Shown: positions 27,801-37,729 of the stretch, piece by piece | How the letters are laid out: each line of letters opens with the position of its first letter | Position numbering within the stretch: the stretch's first letter is position 1 | Assembly: GCA_019359695.1 (NCBI GenBank) | Contig: JAHHGV010000013.1 | Location: 104,690-168,689 of the forward strand | Source: Brasilonema angustatum HA4187-MV1 | Lineage (GTDB): Bacteria > Cyanobacteriota > Cyanobacteriia > Cyanobacteriales > Nostocaceae | DNA length: 64,000 bases | Direction of reading: 5' to 3' | The notes under the pieces: generated by a model | What the model was told of the DNA's origin: nothing | Database searches by the model: none | Seen by the model: the letters and a program-made list of their open reading frames with translations, nothing else | Made by a program: the position numbers and the translations under genes

Positions 27801-30006
27801 GTGCGGTTCGTTGTTAGCTGAATCGCGGTAATCAGCCCGTACATAAGCTAACCAGTCAGAAATGACTGAACTCTGGATGGAATGGAGGCGAAAACCCTCC
27901 CCCTCAAACTCAGAGGTGACTCCTTACCTGCCCACAGTGAGTAAACTCGGAATTTTTACAGGCTGAAGCTGGGAACAGGGCGCAATCAGACGACTGTTAT
28001 GAGTTGACACTGGCGCTAACGGGGAGTGTACAAGGTAAAAACAGAACCTAGAAAAGCAACCTATCCAAAAGCGGGGCATAACACTAAAACCCCGACTTTG
28101 CTAGAGACAAAACCCCGCCGACTGATTAGTGTAAGAACGGCAAGAGTAAGGGATTCTAGCGGTTGAATTGGTTCTACCTGACGGCACACAACAATCTCAT
28201 CCAGGGAACGAATAAAAACGAATTAAAGGTCTTGGGAAAGGTCGAAAACCCAGGTAAGCCAGACGAGCGGCAGAACTCCTTTAATTCGGGTAGGACAGAC
28301 CGTAACTGGTCTGAGGTGTTCAGAAAACAATCAGTAGGAGTAGAGCATGATTGGGCACAGTAGTAATACTAGTGAATCTTGGAGCAAATTACCCTGGAAG
28401 CAATTCCGACGTAATCTGTTTCGCCTACAAGTTCGGTTGTATAAAGCAGTTAAAGCAGGAGACATGCCCAAAGCACGGTCTATCCAAAAACTGATTCTGA
28501 AATCGAAGGCTGCACGGTTACTGGCTATTAGACAAGTAACTCAGCTAAATGCTGGCAAGAAGACTGCTGGTATGGATGGAAAAGCATCCCTCAACTATGA
28601 AGAACGCTTCCAACTTGAGGAATTCCTCAAGAAACATCATCTTAATTGGCATCATAGCAAATTAAGACAAATTCCCATACCCAAGAAAGATGGAAAAACC
28701 AGAATTCTTAAAGTCCCTACTATTGCGGACAGAGCATGGCAATGCCTTGTGAAATACGCACTAGAGCCAGCGCACGAAGCAACTTTCCATGCCAAGAGTT
28801 ACGGATTTAGGACAGGACGTTCAGCGCAAGACGCGCAAAGACAATTGTTCAATAATTTAAACTCAAGCTGCAACGGAATAAATAAGCGAGTCATCGAGCT
28901 TGACATTGAAAAATGCTTCGATAGGATAAATCACTCCGCCATAATGGATAATCTCATCGCTTCACAAGGCATAAAGAAAGGTATATTTCGCTGCCTCAAA
29001 GCGGGAGTCAATCCGGAGTTCCCAGATCAAGGGACACCACAGGGAGGAGTAGTAAGCCCACTTTTAGCCAACATTGCACTCAACGGAATCGAAAGTATCC
29101 ACAGATATCACAGTGGAAAAGGGAGAAGAATAACCCCTAACACATCACTTAAAGATATCATTGAACCCTCAATCCGCTATGCGGACGATATGGTAATAAT
29201 ACTCCGACCCGAAGATAACGCAACAGAAATACTTGGAAAGATAAACCAGTTCCTAGCAGACAGAGGAATGAATATCAGCGAAAAGAAGACTAAGATAACC
29301 GCATCGACAGACGGTTTTGATTTTCTTGGCTGGCACTTCAAAGTGCAAAGTAACGGAAAGTTTAGATGTATCCCTTCGGTGGATAACTTCAAAGCATTCC
29401 GTCAAAAGGTCAAAACCATCGTCAACTGCTCTAACTATGGTTCCGAGGTCAAAGCTGAGAAATTAGCCCCCTTGGTTAGAGGTTGGAGGAACTATCACCG
29501 CTACTGCAAAATGGATGGTTCGCGAAACTCGCTGTACCACACTCAAGCAAGAGCGCTCAAGAAGTTCAATAAGGAAGCAAAGAATAACCGATATTCCAGT
29601 AAGAAATTACTAGACAAGGCATTCCCAAAAGTTCCTTACTCCGAAAACAAATTTGTTAACGTCCAGGGAGAAAAGTCACCATTTGACGGAGACATACCAT
29701 ATTGGAGCGAGCGCAATAGCAAGCTCTACGACGGACACACCTCTAAAGCCTTAAATCGGCAAAACCATTCATGCGGAATATGTGGAATGAAGATGATTCC
29801 AGGTGAGACAGTCCACCTACATCATATAGATGGAAATCACCAGAATTGGAAAACCAAGAACTGCATAGCAGTCCATCAATCATGCCATCAATACCACCAC
29901 ATGGGCAAGGAGAAATCCTAGAACATCGAGAGCCGGATGCGTAGAAATACGCACGTCCGGATCGAACAGAGAGGTGCTCGGGATAATACCCGACATCGAC
30001 TCTAAC
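27801..30006 (+). mobile_element. group II intron with maturase ORF
   Basis: The 2.2-kb element opens with the consensus GTGCG at 27801 and ends with AC at 30005-30006. Domain V is visible at 29930-29963 (GAGCCGGATGCG, GTAGAAATACGC, ACGTCCGG), followed by a domain VI hairpin (TCGGG/CCCGA). The 5' region (27801-28346) holds the structured ribozyme domains, and the maturase gene lies in domain IV. The exon ends give an exact reading frame when joined, which supports these boundaries. It sits directly downstream of the TetR-fusion gene and antisense to a DUF29 remnant. Confidence 0.85.
28347..29921 (+). CDS. ltrA: group II intron reverse transcriptase/maturase with HNH endonuclease
   Basis: The 524-residue intron-encoded protein supports splicing and retro-homing of its host intron. 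Reverse-transcriptase motifs run from QLNAGKKTAGMDGKA near residue 65 through YGFRTGRSAQDAQ and GTPQGGVVSPLLANI to the catalytic SIRYADDMVII (YADD) near residue 275. A maturase X domain follows (LVRGWRNYHRYC). The C-terminal HNH domain is complete: CGICGMKM with LHHIDGN and HQSCHQ. No frame break is seen, so it may be active. Confidence 0.95.
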   Translation: MIGHSSNTSESWSKLPWKQFRRNLFRLQVRLYKAVKAGDMPKARSIQKLILKSKAARLLAIRQVTQLNAGKKTAGMDGKASLNYEERFQLEEFLKKHHLNWHHSKLRQIPIPKKDGKTRILKVPTIADRAWQCLVKYALEPAHEATFHAKSYGFRTGRSAQDAQRQLFNNLNSSCNGINKRVIELDIEKCFDRINHSAIMDNLIASQGIKKGIFRCLKAGVNPEFPDQGTPQGGVVSPLLANIALNGIESIHRYHSGKGRRITPNTSLKDIIEPSIRYADDMVIILRPEDNATEILGKINQFLADRGMNISEKKTKITASTDGFDFLGWHFKVQSNGKFRCIPSVDNFKAFRQKVKTIVNCSNYGSEVKAEKLAPLVRGWRNYHRYCKMDGSRNSLYHTQARALKKFNKEAKNNRYSSKKLLDKAFPKVPYSENKFVNVQGEKSPFDGDIPYWSERNSKLYDGHTSKALNRQNHSCGICGMKMIPGETVHLHHIDGNHQNWKTKNCIAVHQSCHQYHHMGKEKS

Positions 30007-30101
30007 AAATCTGCATATTAGTTTGCTTAGCTGCTTGGTGGCGTGCGCGTTGGTAACTCTCTTCAAGTTACTCTACAGGATAGTTTTTACAGCGTTTTTC
30101 T

Positions 30102-30173
30102 GTAAGGTGGGCATTGCTTACTACTATCTCAAATGTCTATCACACAAGCTTTTCTGAGCAATGCCCACCCTAC
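30102..30173. repeat. MITE-like inverted repeat with GGTGGGCAT arms
   Basis: GTAAGGTGGGCATTGCTTA and GAGCAATGCCCACCCTAC flank a 35-base centre. The arms share their core with 8070-8094. It abuts the 5' truncated end of the DUF29 remnant. Confidence 0.75.
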
Positions 30174-30220
30174 GATTTACGGATAAATCATCCACTTAGA
30201 CTTACTGCTGTTGCCTACTT

Positions 30221-30667
30221 CTATTGGTTTGTGAGTTCATCTAACATTAGTAATTCCAAATTTGGAATAGCAGGCAAACGTGTATCATTTGTTAGAAAAA
30301 ATGTAGCATCTCCTTGAATTGCTGTTGCAATTTGAATCGCATCTGGAGTTCGTAAATTGTGCTTTGCTCTAAGTTGGGCAGCAAGTTCAGCAATCGCAGG
30401 TGAAACAGCAACAGTCGTTAAATTTTCTTGCTCGAAGAGGATGTCACGATATTGCCCAGCAAGTTCAACATTTCCCGCTCTTAACGGATGGATCAGCACT
30501 TCTGTTAATGTAAGTGTAGATGTGATGACTTGAAACTCACCTTGGCTCATCGCTTGAAAAAAGGCGTGAACAACTTCCAGATAAGCTGGGTTTTGTTCAA
30601 TGAAATAAATCAAAGGTCCAGTATCCAAGCCAACAATTTGACTCTGTAGCTGGATTAACCATTCCAT
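30221..30667 (-). CDS. PIN-domain toxin, VapC-like
   Basis: A PIN-domain ribonuclease of the VapC class (148 residues) that cleaves RNA with Mg2+. The acidic residues are in place: VGLDTGPLIYFIEQ near residue 14, a Glu in LTLTEVLIHP near 58, and the distal LRTPDAIQIATA and FLTNDTRL. Its start lies inside the upstream antitoxin gene by 13 bases, a coupled type II toxin-antitoxin arrangement. The family is clear; the RNA target is unknown. Confidence 0.88.
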   Translation of the reverse strand: MEWLIQLQSQIVGLDTGPLIYFIEQNPAYLEVVHAFFQAMSQGEFQVITSTLTLTEVLIHPLRAGNVELAGQYRDILFEQENLTTVAVSPAIAELAAQLRAKHNLRTPDAIQIATAIQGDATFFLTNDTRLPAIPNLELLMLDELTNQ

Positions 30668-30870
30668 GAATCTCTTTCCCGATTCACATATTCTTGAGCA
30701 TCAATATCCTGCCAAATCTCTTTTCCCAGCCCCTCTAATTCCATAATGCTGCGTTTGTGTTTAGGGGTTATGCGCCGACGCACGAGCGCAGCTAACTCCT
30801 CTAACAAGCGGAGTTGTTCATCTGGTGTGAGGTTCTCAACTTGACGACGGATTTCTTGGTAGGTAGCCAT
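30655..30870 (-). CDS. antitoxin partner of PIN toxin
   Basis: The 71-residue product precedes and overlaps the PIN gene. It has a short helical N-terminus (MATYQEIRRQVENLTPDEQL, then RLLEELAALVRRR), as in cyanobacterial antitoxins of the DUF2281/VapB-like type, and a flexible acidic tail that would wrap the toxin. It probably also autoregulates the pair. Confidence 0.75.
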   Translation of the reverse strand: MATYQEIRRQVENLTPDEQLRLLEELAALVRRRITPKHKRSIMELEGLGKEIWQDIDAQEYVNRERDSWNG

Positions 30871-30998
30871 AATGATTTATCAATTTTGCCTGTATTGCTG
30901 ATCGTGCCATGTTGCCATTACATAGACTAACAACCTACAATTTGTAGACAACAAAGCAGATATCAAAATATTAGTATCAAAAACCGCAACGTATAGCA

Positions 30999-31239
30999 CT
31001 AATCCTCATGCACCACTTTATCAACGAAAGCTTCACGCTCCTCCTCGGTCATTGTATCCCAGTTGTAGCCTCGTTCTTGGGCAATAAGTCTAACTTTATC
31101 GATTCTATAGCAAGGGTAGTGCCTCCCACTGCCCCCACTGTTGGAGAAGTAGGAATCTAAACACCTCTACTTGCTGTTCGGTAGGTAGCAGTTTAACTAA
31201 TTCAATGACTTGCTCATTAGTCAGCTTTAATGTGGGCAT
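30999..31239 (-). pseudogene. frameshifted antitoxin-like gene
   Basis: On the minus strand, ATG at 31239 opens MPTLKLTNEQVIELVKLL and continues through VEVFRFLLLQQWGQWEALPL to a TAG at 31105. Shifting one base continues a typical antitoxin C-terminus: YRIDKVRLIAQERGYNWDTM, then TEEEREAFVDKVVHED and a stop at 30999. That ending (RGxxWDTMxEDEREAFxDxxxHED) is common in cyanobacterial antitoxins. The upstream half also fits, so a single frameshift near 31105 broke the gene. No toxin partner is adjacent; the PIN gene at 31304-31723 has its own antitoxin. Confidence 0.6.
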
Positions 31240-31303
31240 CTTGTATCTTTTGAAGATTGTGGAACCACTTCTAATTTTAGGCATAATTAGGAAACTTCAA
31301 CGG

Positions 31304-31723
31304 CTACTTCAGTAAACGAATAAAGCCTGCTTGCTCAAAATGTTGGTCGGTTGTCAAAGCCTCCTGAATGCCTAATTGTTGCATCACAACGAAAGATGTG
31401 CAGTCAACTAATGACCAAGCTTTGTCTGGTCTACTTTTGCAAAGTTCCCAAGCTGAAGTATCAATTACGTTATTAATGTGAATGATTTCAACATATGGCA
31501 CAGTCTTGATAGCATCAACAATTTCAAAGACCTGTAAACGAGGAATCCGAAGCGGGCTGTTTAACAATGCTACCAATTCAGCAACTACATAATTTGTCGT
31601 AACAATCTTTTTCTGCTGTTGAAGAGCTAAACGAAAACACTGATCTGCTTGTGAATAATAGGATTGAGTATTAACAAAAAGACTTGCCCAACCAGATGTA
31701 TCCACAAATATGCTACTCGACAC
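31304..31723 (-). CDS. PIN-domain toxin, VapC-like (second pair)
   Basis: A second PIN-domain RNase of 139 residues. It starts SSSIFVDTSGWASLFVN with the first catalytic Asp, has the middle Glu in YVVAELVALL and the distal WSLVDCTSFVVMQ and ALTTDQHF acidic motifs. It overlaps the upstream antitoxin by 11 bases. It is not closely similar to the PIN protein at 30221, so the two pairs were probably acquired separately. Confidence 0.88.
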   Translation of the reverse strand: MSSSIFVDTSGWASLFVNTQSYYSQADQCFRLALQQQKKIVTTNYVVAELVALLNSPLRIPRLQVFEIVDAIKTVPYVEIIHINNVIDTSAWELCKSRPDKAWSLVDCTSFVVMQQLGIQEALTTDQHFEQAGFIRLLK

Positions 31724-31988
31724 CCTTCAACTCCTGACATAAAGCTTGCCCAAGATAGTAGTCATGGTTTTCTGCTAAATCAGGAATGTCTACACTAACA
31801 GAGCCAATTAGTCGTAAAAGGGGGTCTGTTTCTGTTTGTTGCATGGAATCAGATTGAAATGAAGTCGTTAATTGTTGTGACAGGACTTGCAACACGACTT
31901 CCTCTGGAGACTTATTCAAGCGTTCTGCTTGAACAGCCAGTGCTTGCTCTAAGTCGTCTGGAAGAGTAATCACAAAAGTTTTAGCCAT
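31713..31988 (-). CDS. antitoxin of second PIN pair
   Basis: The start is the ATG at 31988, which has a GGAGG ribosome-binding site seven bases upstream; the frame itself is open to 32033. The 91-residue product begins MAKTFVITLPDDLEQALAVQ, a ribbon-helix-helix-like DNA-binding start. The acidic C-terminus (DIPDLAENHDYYLGQAL) would contact the toxin. Confidence 0.82.
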   Translation of the reverse strand: MAKTFVITLPDDLEQALAVQAERLNKSPEEVVLQVLSQQLTTSFQSDSMQQTETDPLLRLIGSVSVDIPDLAENHDYYLGQALCQELKGVE

Positions 31989-32185
31989 AGATCCTCCTTC
32001 AGGCTGGGCTGTAACTATTTTAGTTGACTGCACTGATAGACGGATCAGCTTACGGAATTATACAAAACGACCTGAAAACTTGAGCGATCGCTACCAACAT
32101 CTTCACATTGCCCTTATGATCGCATCGCGCTTAGTTGATATTGAACATTAACTCATAACTTTCACATACTGTCCAATCGAAATTA

Positions 32186-32294
32186 ATACCAATTCTCTAT
32201 GACTTTGCACTTTATTCGCCCTCAGTCTAGAAGACTGGGGCTATACAAACAAAGCCTGCCTACGCAGGCTATTAAATGCATCTTCATGGAGAAA
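32186..32294. repeat. second copy of the ATACCAATTCTC element
   Basis: The left end ATACCAATTCTC (32186-32197) matches the element at 16470. The right end (32277-32294) carries the reverse complement of the same terminal sequence and is identical over 17 bases to 16477-16493. The right end lies inside the 3' end of the adjacent minus-strand gene and supplies its stop codon. Confidence 0.7.
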
Positions 32295-32670
32295 TTGCGT
32301 TTCTGGCTTTTCGCAAAGCATCTAATGCTCCACCAAGCTTGTATTTTCCTTTGTATTTTCCTGACTCTTGACGCTCTGCATAGCGAAACAATGATAGCTT
32401 TACCTCTGTAACTAAGAGATCGACTGCCTCATCAGAACTTACTGTATTGCCATTTTTTCGATTTTGATAAATCAACGCCTCATCATGTTTAACCAGCCTT
32501 GCTTTTAGAAACAGTTCAACGGCGTGAAAAATATGCAGAATGACATACTTCCAATCAGTTTTTCTTCTGCTGTAAAGATGATGCTCTACACCATGCACCA
32601 GAGAATCCATTGCATTCTCTTCAAGCTTTACGACTAGCCTCTGCTGAGTTAAAACCGGCTCATCCGTCAT
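32284..32670 (-). CDS. HEPN-like protein, truncated
   Basis: A 128-residue helical protein whose central part (WKYVILHIFHAVELFLKARL) resembles HEPN-domain proteins, a class that includes RNases and nucleotidyltransferase partners. HEPN nucleases end with an R-x4-6-H motif. Here the sequence reaches LRKARNAIS and stops where the ATACCAATTCTC-type element begins, so the expected histidine is absent. I infer that the element truncated the gene. The N-terminus (MTDEPVLTQQRLVVKLEEN) appears intact. Confidence 0.6.
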   Translation of the reverse strand: MTDEPVLTQQRLVVKLEENAMDSLVHGVEHHLYSRRKTDWKYVILHIFHAVELFLKARLVKHDEALIYQNRKNGNTVSSDEAVDLLVTEVKLSLFRYAERQESGKYKGKYKLGGALDALRKARNAISP

Positions 32671-33028
32671 TTCTATTCCTCTACGATCTCAAATCACTGG
32701 CTCATTTCAGTTTAGCGATTTGCTGAGATTACCTCACAGTGCGATACGCCTAGCACCTTCTGCACTCCGCGCGATCGCTCTACGCCATTCCACAAACTAC
32801 ACAAAAAAAATCCCGCCATAGTCACAAACTCAGCGGTTTTCAATTGCCAGCATAATCAAATCTCAAGCACTATAGCAGGGAACAGGGAACGCTTAATAGG
32901 GAACAGGGTTGAAAGTCTCGTGGTGTCCATATTTTCTCATTAGTTCATGTCCTGATCTACCGGGCAACTGTTATACCCTAAAACTCAATACGTTTGAGTT
33001 AAGGTGTCGGTTATTTAATTTTCCAGGC
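32671..33028. other. spacer with short repeats, no gene seen
   Basis: This holds a decayed GCGATACGCCTAGC/GCGATCGC palindrome near 32740-32790 and AGGGAACAGGG direct repeats near 32877-32910. I see no supported coding region. Confidence 0.5.
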
Positions 33029-33060
33029 GGATCTGTGGCAAAACGACACAGATCCTTTTT
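33029..33060 (+). terminator. orphan terminator-like hairpin
   Basis: GGATCTGTG (33029-33037) and CACAGATCC (33047-33055) followed by five T residues form a rho-independent terminator on the plus strand, where no plus-strand gene precedes it. It may end an unannotated small RNA, or act weakly for the convergent map gene. Confidence 0.6.
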
Positions 33061-33079
33061 GTAGTTTTGATACCGATGG

Positions 33080-33856
33080 TTAAGCCTTACTTTCCCGTAA
33101 CGTGAGGATTTCAACGCCGTCTTCAGTGACGGCGAGAGTGTGCTCAAATTGAGCGGAAAGTTTGCGATCGCGTGTCACAGCAGTCCAACCATCACCCAAA
33201 TGTTCAACTTCCCACGTACCTTCGTTAATCATCGGCTCTATGGTAAAAACCATACCAGGTCGCAGACGTTTTCCCTTACCACGGATACCGTAATGAGGTA
33301 TTTCCGGCGCAGTGTGGAAAACGTTGCTGACACCGTGTCCTACGAAGTCTCGCACCACAGAAAAGCCCTGCGCCTCAGCATACTCCTGAATGGCTGCACC
33401 AATATCCCCAATACGTGCTTGTGGCTTAACTTCAGCAATACCTCTTCTGAGGCATTCCTCTGTCACCTCTACCAACTTTTTGGCTTTTGGGGAAGGGGTA
33501 CCAACAAAGAATGTCTTGGATGTATCACCGTGATAGCCATCAACAAGCGGCGTCACATCAATATTAATGATGTCACCTTCCTTAAGAATTTGCTTGGCAT
33601 TAGGAATGCCGTGACAGATGACTTCATTCACACTCGTGCAAATTGACTTAGGAAAACCCTTGTACCCAAGAGGTGCACTTTTTGCACCATGCGCCTGTGT
33701 CCATCGTTCCGCTTCGTCATTCAGTTCAAGAGTACTAACCCCCGGCTTAACCAGTGGTTCAAGATGGTCTAAGAGTTCGGCTGCCAAGCGTCCAGCCTTA
33801 CGCATTTTATCTAGTTCTCTGTTAGATAAAATAACAATTGTTTCACTTTTCATCAA
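33080..33856 (-). CDS. map: type I methionine aminopeptidase
   Basis: MetAP removes the initiator methionine from nascent proteins. The 258-residue product has the pita-bread metalloprotease ligands: the Asp pair in IINIDVTPLVDGYHGDTSKT, the His in DFVGHGVSNVFHTAPE, and the Glu residues in FTIEPMINEG and SAQFEHTLAV. It has no N-terminal zinc-binding extension, fitting a type I bacterial enzyme. The start is at MMKSETIVILSNRELDKM, and the second Met is equally possible. Confidence 0.97.
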   Translation of the reverse strand: MMKSETIVILSNRELDKMRKAGRLAAELLDHLEPLVKPGVSTLELNDEAERWTQAHGAKSAPLGYKGFPKSICTSVNEVICHGIPNAKQILKEGDIINIDVTPLVDGYHGDTSKTFFVGTPSPKAKKLVEVTEECLRRGIAEVKPQARIGDIGAAIQEYAEAQGFSVVRDFVGHGVSNVFHTAPEIPHYGIRGKGKRLRPGMVFTIEPMINEGTWEVEHLGDGWTAVTRDRKLSAQFEHTLAVTEDGVEILTLRESKA

Positions 33857-33954
33857 ATTTCGTCTAAAGAAGAATCTCCCATAAATATAGTTTGCCGTGT
33901 TTGTGTGGATAACTGTATATTGGTTTGATCAACACAGAAACTCAACTAATCCTT

Positions 33955-34968
33955 TTATGGTTGGGTTTCATCCTCAACGATGACAGTCAACCCCATTTCG
34001 GCAGAACGCCTTGCTGCATCTGCAACCTTGAGGGTGTACAAGCTTTCTTCTGGGGTGACGTACAAGGGAGTGCCATCAATCAGATGGTCTAACACCATTG
34101 TCGTATCTTTGGCAAGCAAACCGCGACGAGCACCAACTTCTATCGGTTTTGTTTCTCCTCGCTGTACCAAAAGTCCCTTATCGCCATCAAAAATTAATCC
34201 GCCATCTTCACCATGAACCTCAAATCTACGTTCTGCCTGCCACAAAGTTTCACCTTTACCATAGACAACATGGGCTAACAGTCCGCTGTTGAAGGACAAA
34301 TGAGTATCGCAGAAACAGCTTTGGTAATACTCTTTCTCTATTTGCCAAAATCGGTTATGACAGTTGACCGATACAACTTTACCAAACAAATCGACAAGAC
34401 GGTGCAATCGAGAAAGTGCGCCGATCAAAGGAAAGCCGAAAAGCTCATGATTGTACGTCCATTTGCGGGGTGCAGGATGTTCCGGCTTGGTTGTGTTGTA
34501 GCGCACAAAAAACACTTGACCAACTTGTGATAGATGTTGTTTCAAAGCTTGATGCAATCCACCCAAAAGTTCGATATGTTCAACATGGAGGAATTTTTTT
34601 TGTGCTTTTGCAAAAGCAATAAGTTCTTCCGCTTCTGCCACGTTTAAAGATAGAGGGTACTCTACAACAACGTGTTTGCCATTCTCAAGTGCTTGTCGGG
34701 CGATTATACCATGATCCCGAGTCACAGTACAAATCATAACTAAGTCTATGTTGTCTTGCTCCACCAGTTGCTGCCAAGAATTTACAACCATTATCTGGTA
34801 ATCTTTGGCAAAAGCTTGTGTCTTCTCTGGTGTGTGACCGACAACAGCGACTAAATGGGAGCGCTCATCATGCAGCAATGCTTCCGCCCGTAATTTGGCT
34901 GTATATCCAGTACCAACCAAACCCACTCGTATGGGGTGTTTTTGCGAAAAAGTAGAATTATCGTACAT
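33955..34968 (-). CDS. bvdR: biliverdin reductase (BvdR-type, Gfo/Idh/MocA fold)
   Basis: The 337-residue product from the ATG at 34968 is an NAD(P)H-dependent oxidoreductase of the Gfo/Idh/MocA class. It begins with a Rossmann motif, IRVGLVGTGYTAKLRAEALL. The stretch FLHVEHIELLGGLHQAL and the later RRGLLAKDT follow closely the biliverdin reductase of Synechocystis as I remember it. BvdR reduces biliverdin IX alpha to bilirubin and affects phycobilisome function. A longer start at 35004 is possible but has a poor N-terminus. Two ferredoxin genes lie upstream in the opposite direction. Confidence 0.85.
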   Translation of the reverse strand: MYDNSTFSQKHPIRVGLVGTGYTAKLRAEALLHDERSHLVAVVGHTPEKTQAFAKDYQIMVVNSWQQLVEQDNIDLVMICTVTRDHGIIARQALENGKHVVVEYPLSLNVAEAEELIAFAKAQKKFLHVEHIELLGGLHQALKQHLSQVGQVFFVRYNTTKPEHPAPRKWTYNHELFGFPLIGALSRLHRLVDLFGKVVSVNCHNRFWQIEKEYYQSCFCDTHLSFNSGLLAHVVYGKGETLWQAERRFEVHGEDGGLIFDGDKGLLVQRGETKPIEVGARRGLLAKDTTMVLDHLIDGTPLYVTPEESLYTLKVADAARRSAEMGLTVIVEDETQP

Positions 34969-35245
34969 TATGATTGTTACTATCTTGAAAATAAAAATCA
35001 TCAACTGTGAAAATAACCCTATTTTCCTATTTTTGATTCAAAGAGCGTGACATAAATCAACTTACCTAAGATTGATATATATAGCAATTTTTTATACTAC
35101 TATTTCCACTTACATTTCTTTTTTTTTTTTTCGTAATATCACAAGTAAAGCAATTTCAATGAACGACTGATTTAGTTAAGATAAGCCGTTGTATTTGCTT
35201 TAAGATAATTTATACGATCCATTTGCATTCATAGAGGATAACTAA

Positions 35246-36624
<1,379 letters not shown>

Positions 36625-37482
36625 AAGTTAGGCACCCAAAATCAACCTCTTTCAAGAGTCACTGATGTGGTAAGGAGGGAAAACAAGCAACATAGACGAG
36701 AGAAATATTCTGCTTGTGCTGTGTCTGCTGTTTGCACCTAGCTTAAAAATGGGTGTAGGGGTCTAAGAGTGTAGGGGTTTAGGGGAAAGACATTCTTGAA
36801 AATAAGGAGTCAGGGAGTCAGGGAGAAATATTTTCATGTGTTCAGTGGTTTGCAGTTCATAACGGCTACTTTGGCTGGAAGTCTAGATTCACGTTATGCA
36901 AGTAGGAACACAAGGAAACCCTATGTTTTGTTTCATCTTGATTCCAGACTAGCTGTTCAATCTATCTGACGTTGCGGCTTCTTGTTTTTTCTCATCTCCC
37001 CCCGTTAAATTACTCAAACTCCGACTCGCAACATCCGCACTCAGTCCCCAAACTAATAATCCCAAATAATCAGAAAAAGGGTCAGCACCAAAAGTTGACC
37101 CTTTTTGCACGTAAAGCGATAGCTAGCCCCTTAGGGGGCGCTGCGCAAACGCTGCTGCGCGGAGCGCAGATCGCCTGCTACTGGTGGCTTTTGACTACGA
37201 CTTAATTATTCCGATGCACCCGGATTCGATATTAAAGCCTAAAATGCATGAGCAAGGTGCATAAATTCTTTTGGGCTAGCCCTAATAAATAAAAGGAAAA
37301 AAGATACACACTATTCCCTACCATCATGTGGTGGGGATTTTCATATGTACTATGCACCTTAGAAGAAGAAGCACAGGGAGCAGGGAGAAAGGAGAAGGGG
37401 GAGAAAATAACTCACGTGAAGAGCGTTTCCCCTCAGCACCCAGCAAAGCTGCTCCCAAGTGAAGCGAGCTCCGGAGTTTCCC
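36625..37482. other. spacer with terminator and repeats, no gene
   Basis: The stretch contains a bidirectional terminator at 37074-37106 and a GCGATAGC/GCGCAGATCGC palindromic repeat at about 37115-37175. GGAGTCAGGGAG and AGGGAGCAGGGAG-like tracts also occur near 36815 and 37377. Open frames here lack starts and family resemblance. Confidence 0.55.
37074..37106. terminator. bidirectional terminator hairpin
   Basis: AAAAAGGGTCA (37074-37084) and TGACCCTTTTT (37096-37106) form a perfect 11-bp stem with A and T tails on both sides. It can end transcription in either direction. Confidence 0.8.
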
Positions 37483-37602
37483 CTCACCCAGAACGCTACA
37501 ATCAAACCAAATCCGAAAAAGTCTTGGCGTTCAAAGATTATTGATTTTGAGTTTCCGATTAAACTGCTGTATGAAGATGTTGTATTTGGAAGCGAGGAAT
37601 AA
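37483..37602 (+). pseudogene. internally deleted Uma2 gene
   Basis: The first 60 bases (CTCACCCAGAACGCTACAAT onward, to ATTATTG) closely match the leader of the intact Uma2 gene at 43001-43060. The next 60 bases encode DFEFPIKLLYEDVVF and a stop, matching the last 19 codons of that gene. The roughly 510 bases between are absent. The copy therefore looks like an Uma2 gene that lost its body by a clean internal deletion. Confidence 0.75.
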
Positions 37603-37729
37603 ACAAACATACACTCGCTCATTCCTAGAAAAACAGCACCATTACCTCTCCCTGAACCAGTATTTTCTACATTATATTTGTAATTAAGCGTGTTACTCAC
37701 AACATTGGCGCAGGTGAAAGGTTGAATAG

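Larger units (their letters stand above)
27724..30051 (-). pseudogene. DUF29 family remnant interrupted by an antisense group II intron
   Basis: Two pieces, 27724-27800 and 30007-30051, join in frame on the minus strand once 27801-30006 is removed. The joined 41-or-so residues (LEESYQRARHQAAKQTN, MQILVFPKECPYLVEF, VLDEDWLPEES, then stop) match the C-terminus typical of DUF29 proteins (FPxECPxxxEQxLDExxLP). A TAA stop and a MITE-like repeat directly precede this segment, so the N-terminal two-thirds are gone. The intron is transcribed on the opposite strand and could not be spliced from this gene's RNA. Confidence 0.75.

Noticed and set aside
29743..30066. 107-codon minus-strand frame across the intron 3' end
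   Set aside because: It spans the intron-exon boundary and is out of phase with the DUF29 remnant.
37326..37544. 72-codon frame before the EAD island
   Set aside because: It runs through low-complexity AGGGAG tracts and into the deleted Uma2 copy; not a plausible gene.
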